Origin: Aphanomyces cochlioides
Lineage: Eukaryota; Oomycota; Saprolegniomycetes; Saprolegniales; Verrucalvaceae
DNA length: 64,000 nt
Reading direction: 5' to 3'
Assembly (NCBI GenBank): GCA_019828595.1
Contig: JAHQRK010000014.1
Span: 2,046,001 to 2,110,000, forward strand
A program made the position numbers and the translations under genes. This document shows, one piece after another, positions 22,865-33,513 of this stretch; the stretch's first letter is position 1; every line of letters starts with the position of its first letter. The notes beneath the pieces are model-generated. The model had not been told where the DNA came from, did not search any database, and worked only from the letters and a program-made list of their open reading frames with translations.

Positions 22865-23128
22865 TGCAAAATGAAAAATGGATTCTTGGCTAGACTCGAC
22901 TTGGGTTGTTGCGTCATATCATGTCCCATTCACTGTACTGTACTGTTTGCACGCTGGACTAAAGCTTTGGGGGAACTTGAGATTAGAGACTTTTCGAAAA
23001 GTCGTTGAATTTAATTAAGTTTGATTTTGAGACATATGTTTTCTCTTGACTCGAAAACATAGATCTCAACAACAAAAATTGGTGTTTCGAAAACACTTAC
23101 TTTGAGGTGACGTGGCATTCTTGATTTA
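22865..23128. other. Intergenic up to the Tc1/mariner element
   Basis: AT-rich, no gene. It holds the presumed promoter of secreted copy 2 and ends at the TA target dinucleotide (23127-23128). Confidence 0.5.
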
Positions 23129-24998
23129 CTACTCTGTTTCATTATGTTTGTCCACTCGAAAAACCACTTGATTAAAGTATAAGTGCTCTGTTGATTTCGA
23201 CTTGATTAAAGTATGACCTTCAATAAACAGTAGAAGGGTGTGAAAATAAAATCAAAATAGAGTATATTATCAAGACTACTCATTTTGGTGAATTCCAGTC
23301 AGTTGCTGCTCAAGGAAAGCCTCTTCACCAAGTCGATAGTTTAGGTGGACCAAGGCAGATTCGAAAGAAACTGAGTCGCACGTGACAACGGGGTGATCGC
23401 AATGCAAGTCCTTGGTCTTGCGAGGGAGCTTATATTCGTTGCTTCCTTTCAACGAGATCGATATTTCGAGTACCCTTTGCAAAGTAACGAAAGTTTTCGC
23501 GAGAGTATCGACTGGTAGCTCCAACAACGCAGTTTCTACAGCGCCAATGAGCTCCTCAATTGAACGAGTATGCTTTTGGTACTGCAGGCTTTGAATAGCA
23601 TTAAAGAAACCTAAGTCTATGATATTGAAGTCGGGACTATTGGGAGGTTGATTCGCGACTTGTATACCTTCAATTCCGTTTGCCAGCAACAGCTCTGTCG
23701 TGACCCGCATGTGCGGACCAGCATTGTCCTGCTGTATGGTGACCCCTTTGTGTTGGTCACAGGCGGGAAATTTGGACTTGATCGCTGGTACTACCTTCGT
23801 CAATACCGCGTCGGCGTAGACTTTTGAGTCAACAATTTGAGGTGACGTGATGATTGCGCCTCTTGGACGGTTCTTGCTTCCGCGCTTGGCAGGGATTTTC
23901 TCGACGAAGGGCCACACTCCAAGCTTCCCATCGAAGTACTTCTTGGTGTGGTAGTCAAATCTTGGTCTTGCAACGGCGGCGACAAACATCACCTTCGTGA
24001 TGAATCGTTTCGACTTCGCTCGACGGGACGGGAGTTCTTCGTCGTCGTACACGTAAAACCGCCTCTTCACCTTTTCCAAGTAGAACCATTTCTCGTCGAC
24101 ATGGACGTAGTTGTGCATGTCGACAAAGCTCTGGTTTCCACTTGGCAAAGGTTGGAGGAAGGACAACGCGTGCTTGAGCCTTGCCATTATGTTGGCTTCA
24201 GTCAACAAAGGTTTGACGTAGCTCGTCCGAGCCTTGAAACGTGGGCAAGTTTTCATGTGACGGTGCAACGTAGCAGCAGAATGTTCGTTGCAACGGCAAG
24301 AGTTCGCAAGGTTTGGCGCTTGTACAGGGAGACTGCCTTGATGGCGGCTTCGACTCGTGCCTGGGTCCACCTCTTCTTCTTTCCGCAATTTCCTAGATTA
24401 GATTACCCGTCAAATTTATGTCTCCAAAATTTTATAAGAATATGTATTTAAGCAGGTTGTACCTCGAATTTTCGACGTGACATCGGCGGGGCCATGGCCA
24501 TCGTGATGGGAGGCTCGTCCACGGCTCCAAATGCGCAAGATTGTTCTGCGGTTGCACTTGAACATAGAAGCAAGTTCGTTAACCGATTGTGGTTGGACAT
24601 GGCCATTATTGGACACTTCCAGCAGTCGTTGATACACGGAGAGTCGCTCGCTGTCAGTGAGGTTTCTGGTTGAGCGGGACGAGGATTGAACGACAGACGG
24701 CTCATGCGAGCTGGTTGGGGACAGAGACATGGTTCTAGTTGAGTGTCACGAGGTGTATTGAGCGAAGAGAATCGAAAATGAAAGTGCTGCGGAAGACTTT
24801 GTCCTTGGCTAGCTCAGGACGAAAAGTTTGAAGCCAAATATCTCAACACTCAGGATGGCTCTCAAAGAGCAAAAAGTAGCCAATCAAACACAAAAGAACG
24901 CGCTTTCTGGTGGACCAATCAGTCGGCCTAGATTCGTCGTTTTAGAAAAATCCCGCCAATCAAAAAATGAAAGTGACAAACATAATGAAACAGAGTAG
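23129..24998 (-). mobile_element. Tc1/mariner transposon with perfect terminal inverted repeats
   Basis: The element is 1,870 bp. Its ends are perfect 24-bp inverted repeats at 23129-23152 and 24975-24998, beginning CTACTCTGTTTCATTATG. Each end is flanked by TA (23127-23128; 24999-25000), the Tc1/mariner target duplication. Inside, on the minus strand, is one transposase gene. The perfect repeats imply recent movement, although the transposase carries a frameshift. Confidence 0.9.
23276..24730 (-). pseudogene. Tc1/mariner transposase, frameshifted N-terminus
   Basis: DDE/D transposase that cuts and joins transposon ends. Exon 1 (from 24730) encodes a helix-turn-helix region (VNELASMFKCNRRTILRIW). 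A GT-AG intron of about 68 nt leads to KKKRWTQARVEAAI and RQTLRTLAVA. Near 24270 the frame slips by one base before resuming as TLHRHMK...FKARTSYVKPLL. The catalytic core reads on intact: D in HVDEKWFY, D in IQQDNAGPH, and a third D in PDFNIIDLGFF, with 36 residues between the last two by my count and Asp, not Glu, as the third acid. A single indel separates DNA-binding and catalytic parts, so this copy is probably not autonomous, though its repeats could be mobilised in trans. Confidence 0.85.
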
Positions 24999-25010
24999 TA
25001 ACTAATAAGG

Positions 25011-25623
25011 CTACTTGTTTTGCATGAATGTTTGAATGAAGTTGCTAAATGTCATCACTAAGGTCTCCATTTGGGCGCTACGCTTTGAACTTTCTTCAAG
25101 TTGAGCAGCAAGCAGTCGTTGGTCTTCTGCACGAAGTCGCATTTCTTCACGTTTCACGGCCAATGACTCCATTCGAAAAATGTGGTCTTCGTCCAATTTT
25201 TTCTTTTCCAATTCCACAAGCTGCAATTCTAGAGAAGCCGAGGCATCTTCCTTGGCTTCAACGGGCTTTGATTTTTGTCGCTTTGATACGCGCTCTTCGG
25301 CTCAGCACACAGTCGATGGCCAGTCGTTTCCAAGGCCAATTTTCTCTTTTTTTCTTTGTCCCGCTCGGACATTTTGCTATGTTTTACCTCATCCATGCGT
25401 TCTACTATATCCTGCATGAGGTTGACCTTCTCAGACACTTCCTCCTCGCTGCCAGTGCCATAGAGGAGTTGATTCTTGTCTGTTCTTTCGAAATTTTTCT
25501 TCATGACATCAAAATGCTCTCGAGCCGAGCGCAGAGAGATTGAGAGTCGGCTACGATCTCTCGAAGGAGAGCCAACTCGAGGTCCAGGCTCCATGAGACT
25601 TGAGCATGCGCTTGTTTGGCCAT
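25011..25623 (-). pseudogene. Myb/SANT-like coiled-coil protein, frameshifted
   Basis: Starts at an ATG (25623) with a W..D..LL Myb/SANT-like first helix. It shifts frame near 25540 into RSAREHFDVMKKNFERTDK...GTGSEEEVSEKVNLMQDI, the linker typical of oomycete Myb-like proteins found with DNA transposons. It shifts frame again near 25310 into an Arg/Glu/Lys coiled coil (KKKLDEDHIFRMESLAVKREEMRLRAEDQ) that ends at 25011. Such proteins are either transposon DNA-binding partners or domesticated relatives. The stop is 13 bases from the Tc1/mariner right end, so that element landed in its 3' flank. Two frameshifts argue against function. Confidence 0.55.
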
Positions 25624-25884
25624 TCCTTGTGCTGACTGCGTGATGAACAATGAAGTGTGTATTAACAAACAAGAACATCTCTTATTGGTTGAGTGGAATT
25701 CCTGGGTTTCTGATGAAAACAACGGAAAGAATGGCACTTTTCGGGGCATGTTACCCCGTAAAGCGAATTTCGAAGAATTGGCCAATCGAAGTTCAACCCC
25801 GTAAAGTGTCAAATTACTGGGTTGCTAAATGTCTCTACTAACAGTGTACCTAATATTGATAAGATAAACCTTTGAAAAATAATA

Positions 25885-26222
25885 TTTTCAATTGTCGTTT
25901 GGGTCCAAAACTGGAAATTTGACATGTTTTGAAAATGTTTCAATTGATTGACGCATACACTATTTAAAGTTTACGCAAACATTTTCTTATTTTACCTCGA
26001 TCATGACCATTAAATAGTGTAATTTCAAACGTTTTAAATGTTTGAAAATATGTTCGAAACAGACAATTTCCTTTCACTTGAAATTTGTATGCGTCAATTG
26101 TTGCGTCAATTTGCTTGCGTCAAAATTTATTCCGCACGACTCCAGTTTTTTATTAAAACCACAATAATACCCTGATTTTAATTTTGAAATATGCATGAGG
26201 CGAAAACTGGAGGACTACTGTA
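25885..26222 (-). repeat. Dispersed repeat, copy 2, plus a CAGT-type terminus
   Basis: The reverse complement of 25890-26100 matches the repeat at 10640-10862. Beyond the shared part, reading from 26222 leftward on the minus strand, the sequence starts TA-CAGTAGTCCTCCAGTTTTCG. That is a typical Tc1/pogo-type end (CAGT next to TA). A second CTCCAGTTTT lies at about 26137. I could not find the matching inverted end, so the element boundary is open. Confidence 0.55.
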
Positions 26223-26647
26223 AAGACTAATATAAAGTTTTTGCAAGTCGTGTTTTTGATCCAAATCCCCGACTCAGCTTCGATGACATAAACATGCGCA
26301 CTTCGAAAACTATCCGAATATTCATCTTCGTATTCACACGGTGTCATGCTGTCTGGAGATGTGGTTCTGCCTTGCGCCACGCTACCTGGACATTTCAGTG
26401 GCCCATCTCGTATGGATGAATGCGAATTACCTCCTAGTAAAAAGCTTAATCGGTTTATTAGCTCCATGCAGCTTGCTTTTTGTTTTTAACGACCATCGGC
26501 AAAATCAAGACTTGGATGGCCAAAGTCGGTTCGGAAAATGACTCTTCGTCGGAAATTGTGGGACAATTGTAGGAAGAATAAAACGTGTGGATGCTCGAAC
26601 TTTAACGCACGAGCATGAGAATATAACAACACGTTTATATATCTTCA
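26223..26647. other. Intergenic
   Basis: No gene supported; overlapping short frames only. It precedes the three-ORF cassette. Confidence 0.4.
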
Positions 26648-27358
26648 TTAGCTGTTTTTTCTCAACAAGTTGACAACTGTTCTCCATCCAAGCTGCCCAG
26701 ATCGCCGCCAGCTCGAGTTTGGAATGGAAATGGCGTCCTGACAAGCCGAGAACACTCGACTCGCGTCAACTACATTGGAGATTGGGCCATGCTGTCGTAT
26801 TTGAAGAGCTCTACGTTCAAACCGAAGCAACAGGTACCTCAGATTGCTCATTCGCCTTTGAAAATCACGGCTAGGCATGTCTTTTGAATTCAGCGAACAC
26901 AAAGGAGGAATATCTTTCGCTGGGCTCCCGCAACACCACAGCAACCAGAGTTGGTACGCGGTACCATTTGGAACCTTGAAACTTGGAGGCAAGTGAGTAA
27001 ACATACCATCGTGCATGAACAACGCCGTAGTAGGAACCACACCATTAGAACAAAGCACCGCTGGCTCTGGAGCAGCGTCATTGACGCTAGCAGCAATCGT
27101 TTGGGACGTGTAGCGTAGGCAATCGTCAATCATTTCTTTTAATCCTTCGTAAGTGACTGTACTTGTCATCACTGCACGTTCATCCATAATTCTTTCAACA
27201 CCTAGAACGACCGATTGAGAGACGTTCGATAGAGCCACGGTATTATCACATACGGTCATTTTCACATCATCCAGCTTTGATAGAATGGAAACGTGTGGGG
27301 GAATTCCAGTTGCTGAAATCGTTGATGATGGAGACGATTGGCCACATACTATTGTCAT
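26648..27358 (-). CDS. Unknown protein A of a transposase cassette
   Basis: Intact 236-residue frame from ATG 27358. No family that I can name. The first 90 residues are Ser/Thr-rich with amphipathic helices (TVALSNVSQSVVLGVERIMDE). The second half is denser, with aromatic and proline-rich segments: HDGMFTHLPPSFKVPNGTAYQLW, LLWCCGSPAKDIPPL, DMPSRDFQRRMSNLRYLLLRFERRA. The P-x-G-T-x-x-x-x-W-x-x-W spacing with a following basic helix suggests a small globular DNA- or protein-binding domain (inference). It is divergent from transposase B with 145 bases between the two ATGs, so the two probably share a promoter. Confidence 0.6.
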   Translation of the reverse strand: MTIVCGQSSPSSTISATGIPPHVSILSKLDDVKMTVCDNTVALSNVSQSVVLGVERIMDERAVMTSTVTYEGLKEMIDDCLRYTSQTIAASVNDAAPEPAVLCSNGVVPTTALFMHDGMFTHLPPSFKVPNGTAYQLWLLWCCGSPAKDIPPLCSLNSKDMPSRDFQRRMSNLRYLLLRFERRALQIRQHGPISNVVDASRVFSACQDAISIPNSSWRRSGQLGWRTVVNLLRKNS

Positions 27359-27503
27359 TTTGAGCCAAATTTGGAATTGCAAGTCGATTGGCCAAATCGA
27401 CACAAAATGGATACAGGGAAATTGTATCGAATAATGCATACTATACAAATTTTTAGTAAAACGGAGTTCTGTCGTATTCCTTTGAAATTAACAAGTGAAA
27501 TCG

Positions 27504-28604
27504 ATGGTTCCACTCGACTTCTTGGTAACAGAGCATGCTTCCCCAAACACGATTGCCCACGCGCTCTACGCCTACTACTACATTGGCATGAAAAAGACTG
27601 ATGTTGCTCATGTATTCCACAAGTCACCAACTACGGTTTCAAATTGGATTGCACGACATGAATCACGAGGTCATCTCAGTCGTAAGGACACTCGAAGAGT
27701 ATCCCTGTTTACACCGGAGCATCGCTCATGGATCATCAGTTTCTTTGAGCGCCGACCCATGTCTTTCCTCGACGAATGCAAACACGCTTTCGAGTCCAAG
27801 TTTAGACAAACGATCTCAACCTCAACCATTTGGAGCATCATTCACAAACACGGAATGACGTGGAAAGTATTGGAGCGTCGGGCTATGCACATCAGAGAGA
27901 ATGACGTCCATCGATTTTTCAATGAAATGAGCTCTCTTGGTTGGGCCTATGCGAACCTTCACTTTCTGGACGAAGTCAGTTTTGACTCAAAAGGAATGCT
28001 GCGGAAGAAAGGTTACGCAATGAAAGGTGAGAAACTCTGTTTTCGTGGCGAGTTTGTGCGGCGTCCTCGCGTATCTCTACTCTGCTTTATTGATGTCACT
28101 GGTGTTGTCAATGTGTTTGACACTGTTGGCACGTTTGACCGTGAAACGTTTGTCAATTGCTGCTGGACTCATGCCATAGCTGGAGAAGTCTCTCCTTACC
28201 CCGGCCGTAGGTCGATTTGGATCTTGGATGGGGCCAGCATTCATTGTCATCCCGACATTCCGAATCTGTTGCGATCTGTGGGCATTGTTCCTATCTACTT
28301 GCCCGCTTATTGTGCTTTCTACAATCCTATTGAGTATCTGTTTGGTTACGTCAAGAAAGCATTTCGCCGCCATTACCGTGAAAACCAAACCACAGACTTG
28401 CTGCTGTTTGTTTTGGGGATCTTCCAGCAATTTAAGAAGTTCGACTTGGCTCATGTGTACCGTCATTGCGGCTATCGACTGCCTGGACATTTCGATCCGT
28501 CTTCACGTTTGTCGGAGATCGGCGCGGCTTCCATTCAGCGATCAACGAGCGAAATGAATGACTTGCTTGAATTCATGGAGTGTCGACACGATAATGAAGA
28601 GTGA
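27504..28604 (+). CDS. Intact IS630/Tc1-type DD34E transposase (B)
   Basis: Single-exon, 366-residue transposase with no frame breaks. The N-terminus has two helix-turn-helix units (residues 8-50: TIAHALYAYYYIGMKKTDVA, HKSPTTVSNWIARH; then a second to about residue 125). The catalytic triad is complete: D about 156 in FLDEVSFD, D about 241 in WILDGASIH, and E about 277 in YNPIEYLFGYVKK, with 34 residues between the last two. This is the classical DD34E core of the DDE_3 superfamily, which works in the nucleus by cut-and-paste. I prefer the ATG at 27504 over the GTG upstream. It lies between unknown genes A and C. I could not find flanking inverted repeats. Confidence 0.85.
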   Translation: MVPLDFLVTEHASPNTIAHALYAYYYIGMKKTDVAHVFHKSPTTVSNWIARHESRGHLSRKDTRRVSLFTPEHRSWIISFFERRPMSFLDECKHAFESKFRQTISTSTIWSIIHKHGMTWKVLERRAMHIRENDVHRFFNEMSSLGWAYANLHFLDEVSFDSKGMLRKKGYAMKGEKLCFRGEFVRRPRVSLLCFIDVTGVVNVFDTVGTFDRETFVNCCWTHAIAGEVSPYPGRRSIWILDGASIHCHPDIPNLLRSVGIVPIYLPAYCAFYNPIEYLFGYVKKAFRRHYRENQTTDLLLFVLGIFQQFKKFDLAHVYRHCGYRLPGHFDPSSRLSEIGAASIQRSTSEMNDLLEFMECRHDNEE

Positions 28605-28742
28605 ATTGCTTTTTTAAATTTTATTTTAATATAATATTATCTCACATCATACATTTTTTCATATAAGCTTTATTAAATTAATATTATAATAATATTTTAA
28701 TGAAATTAATGAATTAAAATAAATTCAATTAATTTTGATCTC
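28605..28742. other. AT-rich 3' spacer
   Basis: Strongly AT-rich (repeated TAATATTATAAT). It is the convergent 3' region between transposase B and protein C. No gene. Confidence 0.6.
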
Positions 28743-29698
28743 TCATTCATCACTGTGATCGACATCGTCAGCATTGGGGATGGATCTAATCATATTCATG
28801 ACTTCTGCGTGTTCATCTGCTTGTTGCATCTGTGCCATGAAACTCTTGATCATTCTGCATTTAATTTCCATGTCTCAAGTGCTTTTTTGACGCGCATGCT
28901 TGCGTCTTCTGTGTATCGCAACACATTTTCCAACACTTCTTTGCAGGAGTCGACAACATCGAGGGCCATTGTGAGGTTTTGCTCCAAGTTTGCAGTTCGT
29001 TGTTGAGGGCCATTCGGTACTGATTGAAACAAATGAAGCATATTCGACGGTGGCGGGAGTGCGATTGAGATTGCATGCTGGTGAAATGGTTTCTTGAGGA
29101 TTGAAGCTGCCCACATGCGCCAAGTTGCATCGTAAGCTTGATAAGTTGTGTCCCATCTTTGCTTCAAAAGCGCAACAGTCTCTTGATGCAATGTTTCAGC
29201 GGCTGCTCCAGCGCGATCACGATTTGGTGGAAGAATGCACTGCTCGTTCAACTCTTGGAGGACAGTGGCGGTGTTTACGTGATTTCCCCACTTGAAAACG
29301 AGAATGGTGAATGTGGCGTTCAAATGGGAGACAAGGTAGGCTTGGGCTTGGTCGTCACTGGGTGGCTTGAAGTGGTATCGTGCCAACTTGATTGTTATAT
29401 AGGCATCAAAGTCGAGCAATGTCGGCGGTGTCTCGTCGATAGACCATTGTCGGGGATCATTGACATTCGAAGCTTTGTTGTTCATGTGGGTGGCGCAATG
29501 GTTGAATATCTGCTCGCGTATGGAGCTCCAGGTGTTCCCTTCAAACACATGCGGATGTAGTCGTTTGCCGCTGTGATCGCGTGCACAGACCGTTTCTTTC
29601 ACGAAGATCTCTGCCCTCAGCTTGTACGTGTGATCAACTGCGGTCTGGGGAGAGTTGCGGGTGTTGTAGCGATGCGGTGGTGTGTCTGCGTTCTCCAT
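28743..29698 (-). pseudogene. Unknown protein C of the transposase cassette (late frameshift)
   Basis: About 315 codons from ATG 29698 (MENADTPPHRYNTRNS). No recognised family. It has a basic N-terminus, a helical middle (PPTLLDFDAYITIKLARYHF, QAYLVSHLNATFTILVFKW) and a C-terminal helix bundle (NLEQNLTMALDVVDSCKEVLENVLRY). The frame stops at 28850. The next frame, however, carries straight on as an acidic, methionine-rich tail (MIKSFMAQMQQADEHAEVMN ... DVDHSDE) to a stop at 28743, so a one-base slip near 28865 has cut the tail off. It is convergent with transposase B. The Crypton's 3' end directly abuts its start. Confidence 0.5.
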
Positions 29699-29819
29699 CG
29701 CTGAGAAGAAATTGTCCAGGATAATCTCCCAAGCTTTACTAACATTTGATTGGATGAAATAATATAATTTCCTGTAGTTTGATTGGTCAAACGATTGTCT
29801 ATCGATTTGCTTCTGCTCA

Positions 29820-31435
29820 TTCGATTGAGCAGTCAACTCCAAATTCGAATCGATTCAACAATACCAGTGGCTTAAGATCGTGCACAATTGACAAGTTGGT
29901 GAGCAATGGAGTCCAATGCAATATGTGGGCTGGTGATAAACATCTTTGGAGCGTATCAAAATGATAGACTAGAGATGCCAGTGCAAACTCCAAGATAAAT
30001 TCGAGTTGTGGTAGTCTATTAGGGAACATAATGTCGATAGCATCTTTGAATAGAACAGATCTTTGGGGAAAGTGGGGGGGCAATTTTGGCAAGCCACAAG
30101 CAGTTCTTCCAACATACATATTGTCTGATTGACTTAAAATTTCCGAACTTGGCTGAAATCGATCAAACTTTGAATCAATCACCAAATCGAACCAGCCAAT
30201 CAGCGTCCAGAATTTGTTTAAACACACACAAAACACACCAACACACACACATTAATGCATGTACCTTCCGATTATACTTGAATTCACTATTGCCAGATTG
30301 ATCACACAAATTTCGTCGATTTTGATCAAAACTGTAAATTTGGACGAAAAAGACAATATCACCAGCACTTTCGTAACGGAGGTACGTGTTTTGGACTCCA
30401 CCCAGAGACCAACCTGTACGAAGATGGACAGCCGTGGATGGAGGACATGCCGTCGATCCTGAAGAACAGTAAGTCGAAGCACCCTTGCGTATCGAATGGC
30501 TTCCGATACTTGAAGGATCCACTCCACGCCTACGCAATTCAACAGCAATGGATGGTCGGTCCAACAAATCAAGTAATTCCTTCCGGAAACGGTCATACTG
30601 CTTTTCGCCAGGGAACAGGCGATCATCGGCGTCATGGAACTGAAAAGTCACCCAGTAGATTGCTAGAGCTAGGAAAGGACATACTACTGGGGAAAGAGGA
30701 TTTGCGTACACATGGCGAGGATCACGGGGGCGTTCACCACCTTGATCGTTTTTCATATGGACAAAATAGATGCACAACGCGTCATTCGACCACTCCATGT
30801 GACTATGTCGGATATTGAATGCATTTGAGGCACGGCACATGAGATTCCAAGCAATAATCATGTATGTTTATCTCCTTCTTTTCTCCACTCAAGAGTTCTC
30901 CACAAATATAGCTGTACAGCTCAAAACTCAGTGGATCTTTGCCAATTTTAATCGGTTCGGTGCCATTTGAAGCCCTTTGAGTTATCGTTCGTTTCATCCC
31001 CTTGAAGTAAGTTGTAAGTTCTCGTTCGAGAGGTTGTGTCATGGCAACTCCATATTCTCGGTGTAAATTAAACAAAGCAGCATGATGGGTGTTAAGAGCA
31101 GAATAACCCAAGCTGGAGCCATCAACCTTCTTCAGGCTCAATAACCAAGATACAAAGTCTGATGCTTCTAGATTGGAAAAGTCAATGGGATGTGAATCGC
31201 GTCGTTTGAGCTGGATTTTCACAGAATTACGAAGGGAACTGATGTCATCTGGGAAGTCGCCAATGTTTTCAAAGAAGGGAGATGGAATAAGAACAGGCTT
31301 GTGGACAATGAGCCATGTCACGAACCGAGAATACGATTGGAAGTAGACCTTTCTCGAAGCAGGAGACACTGTGTTTTCTCGGATTTGTTCGACCTGCTCT
31401 CGCAAGTCAGCGGCGCTGCTGCTTTCGGTTTGCAT
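29820..31435 (-). pseudogene. Crypton tyrosine recombinase, broken
   Basis: Relic of a Crypton, a DNA transposon that moves by a tyrosine recombinase. The N-terminal core-binding part (31435-30860) has the SAM-like helices (ASRKVYFQSYSRFVTWL, LNTHHAALFNLHREYG). A one-base shift at about 30862 separates it from the catalytic part. There the family hallmarks are clear: R in NLMCRASN, DPRHVYANP, LFPGEKQYDRFRK, the HxxR box HSIRKG, GW, and the tyrosine in NTYLRYE. After YESAGD a 234-bp insert interrupts the gene. The end resumes with YVGRTACGLPKL...ALASLVYHFDTL down to 29820. Frameshift plus insertion make it non-functional. Confidence 0.85.
30122..30355. mobile_element. 234-bp insert inside the Crypton
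   Basis: Flanked on both sides by ATAT (30118-30121; 30356-30359). It begins TGTCT and ends AGACA. Removing it with one ATAT restores the expected Crypton sequence AGD-MYVGR in frame, so the boundaries are well fixed. Inside is a CA-rich stretch (30230-30252) and an AATCGA..CAGCCAATCAG segment. A related sequence stands at 37500-37590, so this is a small repeated non-autonomous element. Confidence 0.65.
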
Positions 31436-31579
31436 TCGCCAGGCGAGTTTTGAAATGACTAAAGTTCCCCCTTTGTGACGTCAGATTGTCACCCACAATC
31501 AAGCCCATTAGCGATTGATCACAAAATGACTGAACCAGGGGAACACGCAACAATGTCACAATCGACCATGCGTTAAATT

Positions 31580-32041
31580 GTGGGCTCGCTACAATGGTTA
31601 GCAAGCTCTACTCGTCCAGACATAGCATTTGCAACAAGCCTACTATCACGATTCATGAACAACCCAAATGAACATCACGAGAAAGGAGTGAAAAGAATCC
31701 TCAGATACCTCCAAGGAACCAAATACTTCGGTCTTGAGATCAAACCCACAACGTCGAAAGAAATCGAAATATTCACTGATGCAGACTGGGCTGGAGACAA
31801 GACGAACCGTCGATCTACTACTGGATGCGTCGTTGAGTTATATGGCGCAGTCATACACTGGTTTTCGAATGTGTTTTTCCCACATAAGTCGCTGAGATTG
31901 TGCAGTTTCTTTCCAGTAGAGACTTGTCTGGCTGAGGTGAAGGACCTGTTCCGAGCGAACCTTTTACAAGAAGAAACAAATGCAGCATGCGATGAGCAAG
32001 AAAGCAATTACTTCCAAGTCCGTTTCGGAAGATCGCGTTAA
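31580..32041 (+). pseudogene. Ty1/copia RNase H fragment
   Basis: About 95 codons of the copia polyprotein end of RT/RNase H. They read [46 protein letters not shown] and [20 protein letters not shown], the standard order. After about 31865 (VIHWFSN) similarity to the usual W-SKKQ-SSTEAEY end is lost although the frame stays open. The 5' side is truncated. No LTRs were found. Confidence 0.8.
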
Positions 32042-33513
32042 GGATTCGCTATTGAGGGTCCAATCGTCAATGGTGACGACCGAGCAGGTCAGACAAATGC
32101 TGAATGACTTGGTTGTTAAGGCAAGGAACTTGCGCGACGAGCGGAGGGTGGTCCGAGAGATCCTGAAGACCGAGTTAACGACTCGATCCTCGTCTGGAGA
32201 GGATCGCGTGTTGGACTTCGTAAAGTACGTAACGGACAAGATGACGGGACAAGACGCATGGATCGACCTCCTGCGTACGTACGAGACCATGTACCAAATT
32301 TAAAGGTCTGGTGGACTTCCCCCTCTCAGTCTCACGAAGGTGTCGCGTCAAGACGGATCCATGGATTGAGATCCAATTCAATTTTTGACATGACTAGGTC
32401 GGATGGTAAGCGACTTTAAGATAGTTGATTGTAATTTTGTCAAAGATGAATCTGAAGACGCTATGTCCGAGAAGTCCAAACCCAAGAAACAAAAGACGGA
32501 TCCAGGTGGATCCTGTCAATCTCCTTCACTTCAAGAATCTCGACGGGGAAGTCCGTTTTAAATACCTTGAGGTTCGTGGGTCAAGTCCTTGGGAACAGTG
32601 GCTGGTCAAGTTTCAGTCGTTTCTGCCGGGGACAAATCAAGCGCAGCGAGAGTGGAATCAGTCGTTGCGTCAGTGGTGGGTAGAGTACGGTCGTCGAGTC
32701 TGGGAACGATTCTTCTGGTTGGGGACCGGCCAATATAATGTCGATGGTTGGGTTGTAAGTTAGCGGTATGATGACGTCGCTCACGTTTGAATTTAGGTTG
32801 ATGTAACAGCGAATCACTGTAGAAGCGGACTGGATAGAGCAAAGCGGGCCTTCCGTGCTTTGGCCAATGCCTTGTACGTGATAGAGAAGGAGCACACCGA
32901 TGCCGACTGGAAATGATAGTGCAAGGTTTGATCCAACATATTATAGATATCTCATGAATAAAATAGGTTTGCGCCTGCTCATTATGATGTGATGTTGGAG
33001 TACTAGGGTGACAAAGATGGCTACCGTCGCGAAGCGCTTATGACGACCGATGAAGGGCTTGAAGCCGAGGAAAAGGATGAGCCAAATCGATACAACGAGA
33101 TGGCCGACGGAGTTGACGCTCAATCCGATGGATATCACGACGCTGAGCACGCATGTACGAGTGCAATATTTATTCATTTTGTGACATTATCTTAAGTAGT
33201 TGATTCATGGAACAATGCAAAGCAATTGAAGCATGAAGCACGTAGCAAGAAGCGAGTATTTTCTCGCAAGAAAGACGAGACGAAATCATCAAAGCAGAAA
33301 ACTCACGCTGATGCTATCGAGGCCGGTCTATTTACAAGAAAAGATGGTCTGGTGTCACTTGGACAAGCCATGAGCTCCAGTGGAAGTGAACAAGCAACCA
33401 ATTCAGCGGCATTGGACGATGTATTGATGGCTATACGTGCCCAGACAGAAGCAATGCAAGCTCAAGCCCAGGTGTTTCAACAGCTTATTAGTGAGTTTGG
33501 AAAACGACAGTAG
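31980..33513 (+). other. Fragmentary frames of unknown origin, beside the Harbinger relic
   Basis: Three separate helical frames lie head-to-tail. 31980-32303 reads [23 protein letters not shown]. 32425-32763 has a W-rich stretch (SPWEQWLVKF, EWNQSLRQWWVEYGRRVWERFFW). 33226-33513 is a Lys-rich leader and a C-terminal helix AALDDVLMAIRAQTEAMQAQAQ. The last resembles the coiled-coil tails of accessory proteins of DNA transposons. They may be exons or pieces of one decayed transposon gene convergent with the Harbinger transposase; I cannot join them with confidence. Confidence 0.35.

Noticed and set aside
22177..22929. 250-codon minus-strand frame in secreted copy 2
   Set aside because: Only its middle part reads the true protein, because of the two opposite indels; both ends are out of frame, so it is not a separate gene.
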